A program made the translations under genes and the position numbers. The notes under the pieces were generated by a model. That model saw nothing but the letters and a program-made list of their open reading frames with translations, had not been told where the DNA came from and did not search any database. 64,000 nt of DNA from an uncultured Actinomyces sp. Lineage in GTDB: Bacteria; Actinomycetota; Actinomycetes; Actinomycetales; Actinomycetaceae. Each line of letters starts with the position of its first letter. The first letter of the stretch is position 1. The stretch covers positions 18,675 to 82,674 of the forward strand of contig UWSI01000004.1 in assembly GCA_900541895.1 (NCBI GenBank), in the 5' to 3' direction. Shown here piece by piece: positions 9,858 to 18,487 of this stretch.

Positions 9858-10998
9858 GCCAGCTGCCCATGATCGCGAAGGCACGGTCCAAGTCCCCGAT
9901 CTGACAGTGCTGCGCCATGTCCGGATCCTGCGCGTGATGGAACGCGTGTACCTCCAGCGACTCCGCGTTCCGCAACGCTCGGCGTACGTCGCCCAGGCGC
10001 TCGAAGGGAACGTACTGGTCCGCGTCCCCGGCGAGGATGAGGCACGGCTGGGTGATGCGCCCCTCGAGGGGTTCCATCGTGTAGTCGCCGAACGCTCGCA
10101 ATACCTGGCTGGGCCGGTGTAGTCCCGTCATGTGCGAGGCCTCCCGCAGCTTCCATGACAGGTCCGCGCTCAGTCGTGAGGCCGTCCTCAGCGCGGCATC
10201 GATAAGCCATGCGGGCCTCGGGTTCCCCACGATCGCGTCCGCGATGGGGCGCAGGGGACGAGGCAGTGGCAGCGTCAGGCCGTCCAGGAGCCGGTACATC
10301 ATGTCGAAGGCGATGACGTGGCTGATGCGCGGGCAGTAGGCGGCCGCCCGCATGACGAGGTAACCGCCGAAGGACACGCCGAGTGCGGCTGCACTCTGAA
10401 CTCCGAAGTAGTCCATGACCGCGTCCGTCGGGCGCTCCCATTCGGGCTCGAGCGGCATGCCCGCCGCCACCGTGTGCCCCTGACCCGGTCCGTCGAAGCT
10501 GATGATGTCGAAGGGGCGAGTCGGGAAGTGGGATGCGAAGTCAATGATCTCCTCGGCGTACCCGTCGAAGCCGTTCATCATGACGAGCGTGCGCGGTGTG
10601 CCCGCGGGGGCCTGCGCGCGGTCGGTCGGGTCGGCCTCCCATCGCATCGCGGTCAGCTCCCCGCCTCCATAAGGAACAGTGTGTCGGGTGAGGGCGAGGC
10701 CTCGGTGGGCCTCGTCGAAGGAGGCGGACATGGCGTCGATGAAGCTTCGCTTACGGGGGTCGTTGTCCCCGAGGTAAAAGGCCGCGAGCTCGTAGAGGCG
10801 CCACGCGGCATCCGCATCCCCCTCGGATGAGAAGCGCTCGGCGAGGCTATGCGCAAGCGCCGTGATCTGTTTTGTTGATCGAATGTTGGGGAGCGTGGTG
10901 GTCGCGATCGTATCCATGCCGACGCGGTCGAGTATCGGAGCGAAGGTCCGGTTGAGCTGCAGGTCAAATTGGCGGTTGCCGGTGTATTCGGTGAACAT
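9814..10998 (-). CDS. Alpha/beta hydrolase with N-terminal helical domain
   Basis: A 394-aa protein. The N-terminal ~150 residues look helical and contain an SYNxNDPR-like AAFYLGDNDPRKRSFIDAM region. The C-terminal part is an alpha/beta hydrolase: VMMNGFDGYAEE (oxyanion strand), ISFDGPGQG, nucleophile elbow GVSFGG (Ser209), acid in LAGDADQYVP and catalytic His likely in HHAQDPDMAQHCQ. It resembles 2,6-dihydropseudooxynicotine-hydrolase/FrsA-like enzymes that cleave C-C or ester bonds; the substrate is unknown. The start at 10998 was chosen because the upstream extension runs into the divergent TetR gene. Codon use is more GC-biased than in flanking genes. The TetR gene beside it is the probable regulator. 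Confidence 0.8.
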   Translation of the reverse strand: MFTEYTGNRQFDLQLNRTFAPILDRVGMDTIATTTLPNIRSTKQITALAHSLAERFSSEGDADAAWRLYELAAFYLGDNDPRKRSFIDAMSASFDEAHRGLALTRHTVPYGGGELTAMRWEADPTDRAQAPAGTPRTLVMMNGFDGYAEEIIDFASHFPTRPFDIISFDGPGQGHTVAAGMPLEPEWERPTDAVMDYFGVQSAAALGVSFGGYLVMRAAAYCPRISHVIAFDMMYRLLDGLTLPLPRPLRPIADAIVGNPRPAWLIDAALRTASRLSADLSWKLREASHMTGLHRPSQVLRAFGDYTMEPLEGRITQPCLILAGDADQYVPFERLGDVRRALRNAESLEVHAFHHAQDPDMAQHCQIGDLDRAFAIMGSWLSRTRPHTSAKLPA

Positions 10999-11022
10999 GC
11001 ATCGACTGTATCGCCTGTCTAC

Positions 11023-11078
11023 GTGCGGTGGACCGCACAATAACGAACAGAATGTTAGATATCGTACGGTGCAACCGT
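11023..11078. promoter_or_regulatory. Candidate TetR operators in the divergent gap
   Basis: Two dyads lie between the hydrolase and TetR starts: GTGCGGT/ACCGCAC with a 2-nt centre (11023-11038) and ACGGT/ACCGT with a 3-nt centre (11066-11078). A divergent TetR gene makes these plausible binding sites. This is inference. Confidence 0.4.
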
Positions 11079-11125
11079 TATGCGTAGGATAAGCCCATCG
11101 ATAGTGGAAAAATGATCGGAGAGAC

Positions 11126-11722
11126 ATGTTCCTGCGTAGCGCAGATAAGCACGGGCGCGAAACCGAGAAGAATCTCGACCTGCGAATCCGGAAGACGCGT
11201 CGGGCGATCCGCTCGGGCCTCCTCAAGGTGTGCCAGGCCAAGCCATATGCGCACGTCAGTGTCACCGACATCTGCGCCGCGTCGATGGTGTCGCGCACGA
11301 CTTTTTATGACCACTACACCGACAAGGATGCGCTGCTTGCCGAGGTCGTGTCTTTCCTTCTTGATGAGATCACCCCGGCGCTCGAGGGCCTGTGGTTCGC
11401 CGAAGAGCGTGACGCCCGAGTCGTGGCTCGGCACCTCGCCGATGTGTACGCGCGCAATGGCAATGCCCTGAAGACTCTGCTGGCCATTCGCGTGGGCGGT
11501 GACGGCGACCTGCACGAGCAGCTTTATCGCACGTGCTGTTCGGTATTTACCGATTGGGCGCGTGGCCGTTTGGATGACGATGTGTTGCCGCTTGCTGCCA
11601 ATGTCTACGCCTCGGTCGTCCTCACCTTCATCGAGCGCAGCGCCACCAAGCCTCTTACGGACAAGGAACTCGCCGCGATCGATCGCGCCCGCGAGCTCTT
11701 CATCGAGGGTTTCGGCGTTTGA
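11126..11722 (+). CDS. TetR/AcrR-family regulator
   Basis: A 198-aa regulator with an N-terminal TetR helix-turn-helix (about residues 20-65: RRAIRSGLLKVCQAKPYAHVSVTDICAASMVSRTTFYDHYTDKDALL). The C-terminal ligand domain is helical and resembles TetR_C_33/DUF types. It is transcribed away from the alpha/beta hydrolase at 9814-10998, the usual layout for a local repressor. The effector is unknown. It runs tail-to-tail into the RelE toxin gene with only 4 bp between. Confidence 0.9.
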   Translation: MFLRSADKHGRETEKNLDLRIRKTRRAIRSGLLKVCQAKPYAHVSVTDICAASMVSRTTFYDHYTDKDALLAEVVSFLLDEITPALEGLWFAEERDARVVARHLADVYARNGNALKTLLAIRVGGDGDLHEQLYRTCCSVFTDWARGRLDDDVLPLAANVYASVVLTFIERSATKPLTDKELAAIDRARELFIEGFGV

Positions 11723-11726
11723 TAGG

Positions 11727-11990
11727 TCAGCGGTAGATGCGTGAGCGGTGATCGATGTTGATGGCGAGGATCACTAACTCATCATCTTCGATAGAAGCTA
11801 TGATCCGATAGCTGCCGACACGGTATCGCCAAAATCCTGCGAGGTTGCCGGTCAGTCCCTTCCCTCGCGAGCGGGGATCCTCGCTGCTCGCAGTCTCACG
11901 GAGGTAGTTGATGATGCGTCTCGCGGTCGGCTTATCGAGCTTGCTGAGCTGTTTCAGTGCGCGCGGTGACAGCTCAGCCTTCCAGGCCAA
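11727..11990 (-). CDS. RelE/ParE-type toxin
   Basis: An 87-aa protein with the RelE/StbE fold signature: WKAELSPRALKQLSKLDKPTARRIINYL, then GKGLTGNLAGFWRYRVGSYRII and the C-terminal ILAINIDHRSRIYR. Members are ribosome-dependent mRNA endonucleases or gyrase poisons; the spaced Lys/Arg and final HRSRIYR fit the RelE mRNA-interferase branch. Its start overlaps the antitoxin gene by 17 bp, so the pair is co-translated. Which target is hit cannot be decided from sequence. Confidence 0.9.
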   Translation of the reverse strand: MAWKAELSPRALKQLSKLDKPTARRIINYLRETASSEDPRSRGKGLTGNLAGFWRYRVGSYRIIASIEDDELVILAINIDHRSRIYR

Positions 11991-12216
11991 GGGTCTTCAC
12001 CGCCTCGTCAAGGCTCACCGATGCTGCGCGTCCACTGCGGATGTCCTCTAGCTCTGCCTGCAGTGAGTAGGCCAGCTCAATCTCCTCGAGCGCTGACTCG
12101 ATGGCGCGATTCATGTAGAACGACTTCGTTCGTCCCGTCCGCTCAGCGAGGGTCGTGAGACGGGCGTCGATTTCGGGATCGAGCTTGACGGAGCGTGCAA
12201 CCCGTGCAGTAGACAT
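11974..12216 (-). CDS. Ribbon-helix-helix antitoxin (RelB/DUF6290-like)
   Basis: An 80-aa antitoxin partner of the RelE-like toxin. The N-terminus has an RHH DNA-binding pattern: the strand RVARSVKLDPEIDARL followed by two helices with TGRTKSFYMNRAIESALEEIE. The C-terminal part (LEDIRSGRAASVSLDEAVKTLGLEG) should wrap the toxin. A strong GGAGGA ribosome-binding site precedes the start. The 14-bp palindrome at 12234-12247, just upstream, is the likely autoregulatory operator. Confidence 0.9.
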   Translation of the reverse strand: MSTARVARSVKLDPEIDARLTTLAERTGRTKSFYMNRAIESALEEIELAYSLQAELEDIRSGRAASVSLDEAVKTLGLEG

Positions 12217-12233
12217 ATGTCCTCCTCAAAAGT

Positions 12234-12247
12234 GACTACGCGTAGTC
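12234..12247. promoter_or_regulatory. Palindromic operator of the toxin-antitoxin operon
   Basis: GACTACGCGTAGTC is a perfect 14-bp palindrome, 18 bp upstream of the antitoxin start. RHH antitoxins bind such short dyads to repress their own operon. Confidence 0.65.
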
Positions 12248-12355
12248 TACTCTCCCGAGGTGTCAGTTGGAAAGGCTAATTGGAGAGAAAGACGGGTGAA
12301 CCGGCTCGCCCAGCCCCCACCTCGTCGATTGGGCAAAAACCGCTACGATAGCCCC

Positions 12356-13237
12356 ATGGGAAAAGCCTCACGTCGTAAAAAAGTAGCAGTCAGCGCAGAT
12401 CGCCCGGCATACCGCCCCCCGATCCCCTTCGTGGAACGTCCTTTTGAAGGACTTCCTAACGAGGTCGAACTGGTCGCGATGCGCGAAATCATCCCTTGCG
12501 CAACGCTGAGCGGACGCACCAGTGAAGAACACGGCGGTGCAGACTTCGACATTGTTACCCTGCTGCCCGATGGCCATCCCGCAATGATTCGCCCCGATGG
12601 ACGTATCCTCGTCGGCCTGCAGACTCGCTCGAACTCGGGCGATCTCTCACACGACGTTGCGGCAGCTCTTCTTGCTGCTCTTCAAGCACAGTCCGACGGT
12701 GTTGACGGCGTCATCGATATTGATGTGCGCGAGCCCGCCCCTCACCTCCAGGACATTGTTGATCCGAAGGCGTTTGGCGATATGGAGATCGTTGCCGATT
12801 TCGGTTACTGGTTTGACCCGAATCAGGAACTCACCCCCGAAATGCGCGATGCTCTTGAGCAAAACCGCGCCGACGTTGTTCCTACCGCTGCAGTGCCCGG
12901 TACAGAAGGCATGTACTGGTGCGAAATGAACCGCAACTTCATCCGCTACGTTTCGGACGCCCCCGAACACAAGCTCTTCGACGCATTGGCACGCCTGCAG
13001 GCAGCCGGAAATGCCCGATTGGGAGAAGGCTCGCGCTTCGTCGGAGCTTTCCGGGCATGCGGTCTGGCAATCCCGGTTTTTGAGCTTGCTGAAGGCGCTT
13101 CTGCAGAAGATGTTGCCGCAGATGCGAAGGCTCTTGCGGAAAATGTCGAGAAGGCGCTGAAGGAAACCACCCCGCTGAGTGCAGACGAACGTCGCGCGCG
13201 CCAGGGCCTCGTTTCCCGCCAGGTCACGATTCGCTAA
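12356..13237 (+). CDS. DUF5926 family protein
   Basis: A 293-aa soluble protein. It begins with a basic stretch MGKASRRKK, then PAYRPPIPFVERPFEGLPNEVELVAMREIIPCATL, the typical opening of the actinobacterial DUF5926 family. The middle is rich in Asp/Glu and contains EMYWCEMNRNFIRYV-like residues (GMYWCEMNRNFIRYVSDAPE). The C-terminus is helical and charged. Its function is unknown. The upstream in-frame extension to 12260 has no support; the start at 12356 matches the family. It is followed after 35 bp by the glycosyltransferase, probably one transcript. Confidence 0.85.
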   Translation: MGKASRRKKVAVSADRPAYRPPIPFVERPFEGLPNEVELVAMREIIPCATLSGRTSEEHGGADFDIVTLLPDGHPAMIRPDGRILVGLQTRSNSGDLSHDVAAALLAALQAQSDGVDGVIDIDVREPAPHLQDIVDPKAFGDMEIVADFGYWFDPNQELTPEMRDALEQNRADVVPTAAVPGTEGMYWCEMNRNFIRYVSDAPEHKLFDALARLQAAGNARLGEGSRFVGAFRACGLAIPVFELAEGASAEDVAADAKALAENVEKALKETTPLSADERRARQGLVSRQVTIR

Positions 13238-13272
13238 GGAGAGGCGGCACGTGAGCGGGATAGACTAACAGA

Positions 13273-14124
13273 GTGACTCCCGTTCAATCCGTCGAACCCT
13301 CACCTTCCCAGAAGGTCGCTGCGATTATCTGTGCCCACAATGTGGGTCGGCAGATCGCCTCAACTGTTCGTGCATGCCGCGCAATCCCTGGCGTTGACCT
13401 GCTGATTGTCATTGACGATGGCTCGGACGACGAAACCGGGAAGTATGCTCGCGCAGCCGGTGCGGTTGTCGTTCGCCATTCCGTTCCCCGAGGCCGGGCT
13501 TCGGCACGTGAAACGGGAGTGAAAGTTGCAGCAATGCGCGATCGCGTGGATGCCCCCGGACGCCACATCCTCTTTCTCTCGGGAGACTTGGGGGAGAGCG
13601 CCGTCGATGCCGCCTTCCTTGTCGAGGCCATCAGCAGTGGCCGTGCGGACCTTGCCTGCGCTGTTCCCGCGGGCCTCGGCAGCGAAGATCCGAGCAGCGC
13701 GCGCAAAGAGACCGCCGCGCAACGCCTCGCACACAATACGATTCGGCGCCAAACGGGTTGGAATTGTCAAGCACCCCTGTCCGAACAGCTGTGTATTACC
13801 CGCGAGGCGCTCAACGCGATCATGCCCTTCGCCAATGGCTACGGCCTCGAATTGGACATGAAGGTCCGGCTGCTCGCTTTGGGGATGACCGCTATTGAAT
13901 TGCCCTGCGCTTTTGAGCACACAGGTGATGATCACAGCTTGGTCGCACTCAACCGGCCGGCGAGCCTAGCCGATGTCGCATGGACCTCGACGATGCTTGC
14001 GCTGCGCAAAGTGCGACTGCGCCGTCGCTTCCGAACCCCTGTCTCTCTTCAACGCTTGGGTGCCCCCTACCCTGATCCCGAGCACACTCCCGTATCCCAA
14101 TCACCTGCAGGAGAAACCAGTTAA
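13273..14124 (+). CDS. Family 2 glycosyltransferase
   Basis: A 283-aa GT-A fold protein, GTG start. The N-terminal nucleotide-sugar region shows VAAIICAHNVGRQIASTVRACRAIPGVDLLIVIDDGSDDETGKYARAAGAVVVRH, the GT2 pattern, with the first acidic motif IDDGSDD at about residue 44. Later GYGLELDMKVRLLALG fits the acceptor region. There is no transmembrane segment, so it is probably cytoplasmic or peripheral. It overlaps the next gene (DUF2079 membrane protein) by one base, suggesting coupled expression in envelope glycan or lipid glycosylation. Donor and acceptor are unknown. Confidence 0.85.
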   Translation: MTPVQSVEPSPSQKVAAIICAHNVGRQIASTVRACRAIPGVDLLIVIDDGSDDETGKYARAAGAVVVRHSVPRGRASARETGVKVAAMRDRVDAPGRHILFLSGDLGESAVDAAFLVEAISSGRADLACAVPAGLGSEDPSSARKETAAQRLAHNTIRRQTGWNCQAPLSEQLCITREALNAIMPFANGYGLELDMKVRLLALGMTAIELPCAFEHTGDDHSLVALNRPASLADVAWTSTMLALRKVRLRRRFRTPVSLQRLGAPYPDPEHTPVSQSPAGETS

Positions 14125-15578
14125 TGTCTGAAAAAGGTACCCGTTTGCGTACATCCCGCGCGCTTGCGGCCTATCTTCCCGCTGCACTTTCCGTTGTCCT
14201 GGGCGCCTGCCTGTACATCACCTTCTCGGTTGGCCAGTGGCGTTCGCTGACCGTCCCTTCGTGGGATCTGGCTATTTTCACCGAGGCGGCGAAGTCCTAT
14301 TCTCACTTCTCTGCGCCGATCGTTCCCGTGAAGGGACCGGGCTACAACCTTCTGGGCGATCACTTCCACCCCATCTTGGTTCTTCTGGGGCTGGTATATC
14401 GCTTCTTCCCGTCGGGACTGACCCTGCTGATCGTTCAAGATCTGTTGATTGCGGTTTCGGCGTGGCCGCTGGTTCGTCTAGCCAGCAAGCAAGCCGGGTG
14501 GCTTCTTGGAACATTCGTTGGGATTGGGTATGTCACCGCATGGGGATTCCAGGGTGCTGTTGCCTCGCAGTTCCATGAGGTTGCCTTTGCTGTTCCCCTT
14601 CTTGCCTGGGCCTCTGCCGCATTTGTTGAGGGTCGCTGGGTTGCCGTTATGGCATGGTCAGCGCCTTTGGTCTTGGTGAAGGAAGACCTTGGCCTCACCG
14701 TCATGATGATTGGCATTGTGTTGGCGTGGCGAGGCCGGGAGAGCGAAAAGTCCTTCACCTATCCCTTGTTCTTCGCGGTCTTTGGACTTCTTGCCTTCTT
14801 CGTGACGGTGAAGCTGCTTCTGCCCGCCTTTAATGCCTCAGGTACCTGGGCCTACAGCTTGGATGGAAACAGTAATCAGGGGGATGTCACTCTGATCGAG
14901 CGTGCGCTGTGGCCTGCCCAAAAGTACGGCGTGATTGCCATGGTGATTTTGGGGGCCGGCATCATTGGTATGGCATCTCCCTGGTTCTGGGTCATCATGC
15001 CGACAATTGCGTGGCGTTTCTTGGGTTCTGTTGACTACTACTGGGATTGGAAGCACTGGCACTACAACGCGATTTTGATCCCCATCCTCTTGGGTGCCTT
15101 GTTGGATGTGCATCGCCGGTGGTCTTCGCAGCAGGATTCCTCGATTTCCCGAGGCTTGGGCTGGGTAACCAGCGCGCAGCGTCCTGTGGTGGCAACAATT
15201 GCATTGGCACTGCCCTGCGCTGCGGCTTTTGTGACCGCTCCGCAGCTTCCGATGTGGCAGATGACGAATCCGGGTTTTGGAACTCTGAGTCCTCGAATGG
15301 CCCAGGCTCAAGAGATCAATGAGCTCATCCCTGAGAATTCACAGGTCGAAACTGATCTCACCCTGCTGGCCTACTTGGTTCCACGCCACGAGGTGTATTG
15401 GGTGGGATCCGCTAAGAATGTTGACGTCGACTATGTCGTTGTCGACCAACGTGGAGCCGCGTGGGGAGATCAGAAGAATGTCGATGCCGTGGCCTACGCG
15501 CAGGGTGCGCATCCAGGGCATAGTTTCGAATTGGTGTATAACCAGGGCGGTTTCCAGGTCGTTAAACGCAGCAGCTAA
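14124..15578 (+). CDS. DUF2079 polytopic membrane protein
   Basis: A 484-aa membrane protein with about ten transmembrane helices and the DUF2079 hallmarks: an early SWDLAIFTEAAKSYSHFSAPIVPVKGPGYNLLGDHFHPILVLLGL segment and the pattern KEDLGLTVMMIGI. The family is related to GT-C-type membrane glycosyltransferases; the conserved Asp and His in the first loop (DLAIF, GDHFHP) are where GT-C enzymes keep catalytic acids. A periplasmic C-terminal domain of about 120 aa ends the protein. Coupling to the GT2 gene suggests a lipid-linked sugar pathway. Function is inferred only. Confidence 0.85.
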   Translation: MSEKGTRLRTSRALAAYLPAALSVVLGACLYITFSVGQWRSLTVPSWDLAIFTEAAKSYSHFSAPIVPVKGPGYNLLGDHFHPILVLLGLVYRFFPSGLTLLIVQDLLIAVSAWPLVRLASKQAGWLLGTFVGIGYVTAWGFQGAVASQFHEVAFAVPLLAWASAAFVEGRWVAVMAWSAPLVLVKEDLGLTVMMIGIVLAWRGRESEKSFTYPLFFAVFGLLAFFVTVKLLLPAFNASGTWAYSLDGNSNQGDVTLIERALWPAQKYGVIAMVILGAGIIGMASPWFWVIMPTIAWRFLGSVDYYWDWKHWHYNAILIPILLGALLDVHRRWSSQQDSSISRGLGWVTSAQRPVVATIALALPCAAAFVTAPQLPMWQMTNPGFGTLSPRMAQAQEINELIPENSQVETDLTLLAYLVPRHEVYWVGSAKNVDVDYVVVDQRGAAWGDQKNVDAVAYAQGAHPGHSFELVYNQGGFQVVKRSS

Positions 15579-15625
15579 CGCGCTTGACTGGAATTGATTG
15601 AGCGTTATATCGGTCAAGACGCACG

Positions 15626-15653
15626 GTGCCCCCGCGAGAAATCGCGGGGGCAC
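15626..15653. terminator. Bidirectional terminator
   Basis: GTGCCCCCGCGA, loop GAAA, TCGCGGGGGCAC: a perfect 12-bp stem between the convergent DUF2079 and copA genes. Confidence 0.9.
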
Positions 15654-15672
15654 GACGTATGAGCGTGATACC

Positions 15673-18117
15673 TCAGTGCGCGCGGCGCAGCCTCATGGAA
15701 TTGAGGACAACACACACCGAGGACATGGCCATTGCAGCCGAAGCGAGCATCGGGTTGAGAAGCCCGAAAATCGCGAGCGGAATCACAAGGACGTTGTAGA
15801 AGAAGGCCCAGAAGAGGTTCTCTTTGATGACCTTCAGCGTTGCGCGCGAAATACGAATCGCAGCGGCAGCCATCGTTGGATCCGAGCTCACCAGCGTCAT
15901 ATCGGCGACAGCGATTGCACTATCGGCACCCGAACCCATGGCAATACCCAAGCCCTGAGTCGAGGCCTGTGCCAGAGCAGCCGCGTCATTAACACCATCA
16001 CCCACCATGGCTACCTGGTGGCCTTCTTCTTGAAGGCGCATCACCGCATCGCGCTTATCTGCGGGAAGGACTCCCGCGATGACCGAATCAATACCGACCT
16101 GCGAAGCGACAAAACGTGCTGCAGATTCGTGATCACCAGTGAGCAAGGTCGGAGTGATACCCAAGGCCTTAAGCTGGGCAATCGCATCCTTTGATGACTC
16201 CTTCACCGTGTCACGCACAACGAATGCCCCCAGAAGCACGCCATCGAGGTGCTCGGGAAGTTCGCGCGTTTGAGGTGTGAGTGTCGCTGTGGGTGCTTGA
16301 GCGGATGCAAGCCGACGCGAACGTACCTGAGGCTCGTAGCCTGCTGCCTTCACAACCTCTTCAAGCTGTGCATCGCTGTAATCGTGTGAAAGGGTGATTC
16401 GAGCGCTCTCAGTTGCCAGGTTGACCTGGGCGTGAACGCCATCGAGCTTACCCAACTTGCGCTCAACTCTGCGAACGCAGGAAGCACAGGTCATGCCGCC
16501 CACGGCCATATCGACGATGATTCCGCCATCCTCGTTCTCTTGCGTGGGCTCCGAAGCCTGCGTCGGGTCCGTATCACCAGCGGAGGAAGTTTCCTGCCAG
16601 CCCTCAACGCGCGCGCTGGCCACAACGGTCGCTCCCGTGGCCTCGGCCTCGGAGATCGCGGAAAGCGCAGACTGAGGAAGGGAAATGCCAAGCTCACCCA
16701 GCCAGCTCACGCGGCCGGCCAGAAGGAGTGCGCCGTCCTCGGCGAGCGCGGAAACCCCAAGTCCGGGGTGGTTGCGCAGCTCGCGAACTGGGTGCGAGGG
16801 AAGCTCGCGCTCGTGGGCAGCCGCAGTGAGCGCACGGGCAATCGGGTGCTCCGAGGCAGATTCCAGCGAGGCGGTCACGCTGAGCGCATCCTCGCTGGAC
16901 TGGGCATCGGGAGAATTCGTGCTTCCATCAGGAAGGATCACGGACTCCAATGACATGGCACCCTTTGTTAAGGTGCCGGTCTTATCAAGGAGGATCGTGT
17001 CGATGCTGCGCGTGCGCTCAAGGACCTCAGCGGAAGAAATGAGGATACCCATCTGCGCGGCCTTGCCCGAACCTACAAGGAGTGCGGTTGGCGTAGCCAG
17101 ACCAAGAGCACAGGGGCAGGCAACAACCAGGACGGCAACGGCTGCGGTGATTGCGCTTTGAGCGCCAGCTCCGGCAATGAGCCATCCTGCCAAAGTCAGT
17201 AGGGAAAGCACAATGATCGTCGGAACGAACACCGAAGAAATACGGTCCGCAAGACGTTGGACGGGGGCCTTTGTTGCCTGGGCCTCGGTAATCATCTGGC
17301 CGATGTGAGCCAGCTGAGTTTCGGATCCAACGGCGGTTGCGCGGACGATCAATGCTCCCGAAGTGTTGAGGGTCCCTCCGGTGACCGCGCTACCAGGGGA
17401 TACTTCGCGGGGAAGAGATTCACCCGTCATGAGCGAGGTATCCAAAGCGCTGGAACCCTCTTCAACGATGCCATCGGTTGCAACCTTGTCTCCGGGACGA
17501 ACCTGGAAGAGGTCTCCGACGCGAAGTTCAGCTGCGGGGATGGTGCGGAACTGGCGATCCGTGCCACTTCCTTCAACGAGGATTGCGTCCTTCGCACCGA
17601 GCTCAAGAAGAGAACGCAAGGCATCACCGGAGTGATAGCGCGTCCGTGCCTCCATCAGTCGGCCGGCCAGAAGGAAAGTAACGATTGCACAGGCACCCTC
17701 GAAGTAGATTTCTGCGTGCGTTGCGTGGCTGTTCGCTGGGATGAGCGACGTCTGCATGCGCATGCCGATCATGCCTGCGCCGCCAAAGAGTAGGGCATAC
17801 CACGACCACAAGCTCGAGGCGATGACACCGAGGGAGACCAGGGTATCCATGGTCGAAGATCCATGGCGTCCGGCCTGGAAGGCAGCGCGATGGAAGGGGG
17901 CGGCACCCCAGATCACGACGGGTAGCGAGAGGAAAGCGACGACCCACTGCCAGCCGGGGAATTGAAGTGGAGGAACCATGGACAGGCCCAGAACGATGAT
18001 GGTGAAGGGGAGGGTCACAAGGAAGCGGTTGCGTAGATCCGCAGCGCGGCGCAGTAGGCCGTCTCCTAAGTGTTCGCTCTCAGTATTAGTTGATGTGTGG
18101 TGAGTTTCGGTAGTCAT
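15673..18117 (-). CDS. Copper-type P1B ATPase with HMA domain inside the ATP-binding region
   Basis: A 814-aa heavy-metal exporter. The N-terminus is short and His-rich (THHTSTNTESEH) and goes straight into the membrane helices; the usual N-terminal HMA domain is absent. The actuator has TGES (about 230), the transport site is CPC (334-336), the phosphorylation motif DKTGT has Asp378, the SEHP motif is at about 424 and the hinge GDGVND at 706-711. A complete HMA domain with GMTCASC (541-547) lies within an insert of about 120 residues (about 505-625) between the end of the N-domain (GATVVASARV) and the P-domain strand LLGAFVVRD. CPC plus a CsoR/CopZ operon indicates Cu(I) efflux. It is last in the operon csoR-copZ-copA. 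Confidence 0.92.
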   Translation of the reverse strand: MTTETHHTSTNTESEHLGDGLLRRAADLRNRFLVTLPFTIIVLGLSMVPPLQFPGWQWVVAFLSLPVVIWGAAPFHRAAFQAGRHGSSTMDTLVSLGVIASSLWSWYALLFGGAGMIGMRMQTSLIPANSHATHAEIYFEGACAIVTFLLAGRLMEARTRYHSGDALRSLLELGAKDAILVEGSGTDRQFRTIPAAELRVGDLFQVRPGDKVATDGIVEEGSSALDTSLMTGESLPREVSPGSAVTGGTLNTSGALIVRATAVGSETQLAHIGQMITEAQATKAPVQRLADRISSVFVPTIIVLSLLTLAGWLIAGAGAQSAITAAVAVLVVACPCALGLATPTALLVGSGKAAQMGILISSAEVLERTRSIDTILLDKTGTLTKGAMSLESVILPDGSTNSPDAQSSEDALSVTASLESASEHPIARALTAAAHERELPSHPVRELRNHPGLGVSALAEDGALLLAGRVSWLGELGISLPQSALSAISEAEATGATVVASARVEGWQETSSAGDTDPTQASEPTQENEDGGIIVDMAVGGMTCASCVRRVERKLGKLDGVHAQVNLATESARITLSHDYSDAQLEEVVKAAGYEPQVRSRRLASAQAPTATLTPQTRELPEHLDGVLLGAFVVRDTVKESSKDAIAQLKALGITPTLLTGDHESAARFVASQVGIDSVIAGVLPADKRDAVMRLQEEGHQVAMVGDGVNDAAALAQASTQGLGIAMGSGADSAIAVADMTLVSSDPTMAAAAIRISRATLKVIKENLFWAFFYNVLVIPLAIFGLLNPMLASAAMAMSSVCVVLNSMRLRRAH

Positions 18118-18188
18118 TCTGATTGATTCTGTCGTGTGTGGTTCACGGGATATCCGGGGGCACCTGATGGCGCCCCCGGATGAGGAGA

Positions 18189-18434
18189 TCAGAAATCGCG
18201 AGCGATTCCGACCAGTTCGTAGCCGGCCTCGGAAACAGCATCGCGCAGAGCGTTGTCATCGAGTTCGGTGTTGGTGACAACGGTGGCCTTCGAGGTTGCG
18301 CCGGAGTTGAGGATGACCTCGACGTTCAGGACGCCGGGGATCTCACTCAGTTCTTCGGTGACAGATGCGACGCAGTGTCCGCAGGTCATTCCGTTGATGG
18401 AGAGTTCGACGGTGCGGTCAATTTCCTGTGCCAT
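18189..18434 (-). CDS. CopZ-like copper chaperone
   Basis: An 81-aa single HMA domain (beta-alpha-beta-beta-alpha-beta). The metal-binding loop is GMTCGHC (about residues 15-21). The core ends with ALRDAVSEAGYELVGI, including the Tyr common in bacterial copper chaperones. It should carry Cu(I) in the cytoplasm to the ATPase encoded 71 bp downstream, probably through that enzyme's unusual internal HMA domain. It lies between csoR and copA in one operon. Confidence 0.9.
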   Translation of the reverse strand: MAQEIDRTVELSINGMTCGHCVASVTEELSEIPGVLNVEVILNSGATSKATVVTNTELDDNALRDAVSEAGYELVGIARDF

Positions 18435-18487
18435 GATGGCGCCTTTCTTTGGTGGTGGGAAAAATGGAGAGACGTTACGGTGCGCGC

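Noticed and set aside
10999..11298. Upstream extension of the alpha/beta hydrolase frame
   Set aside because: It runs through the divergent promoter region and into the TetR coding sequence.
12260..12355. Upstream extension of the DUF5926 frame
   Set aside because: No ribosome-binding site and no family similarity; ATG 12356 gives the expected start.
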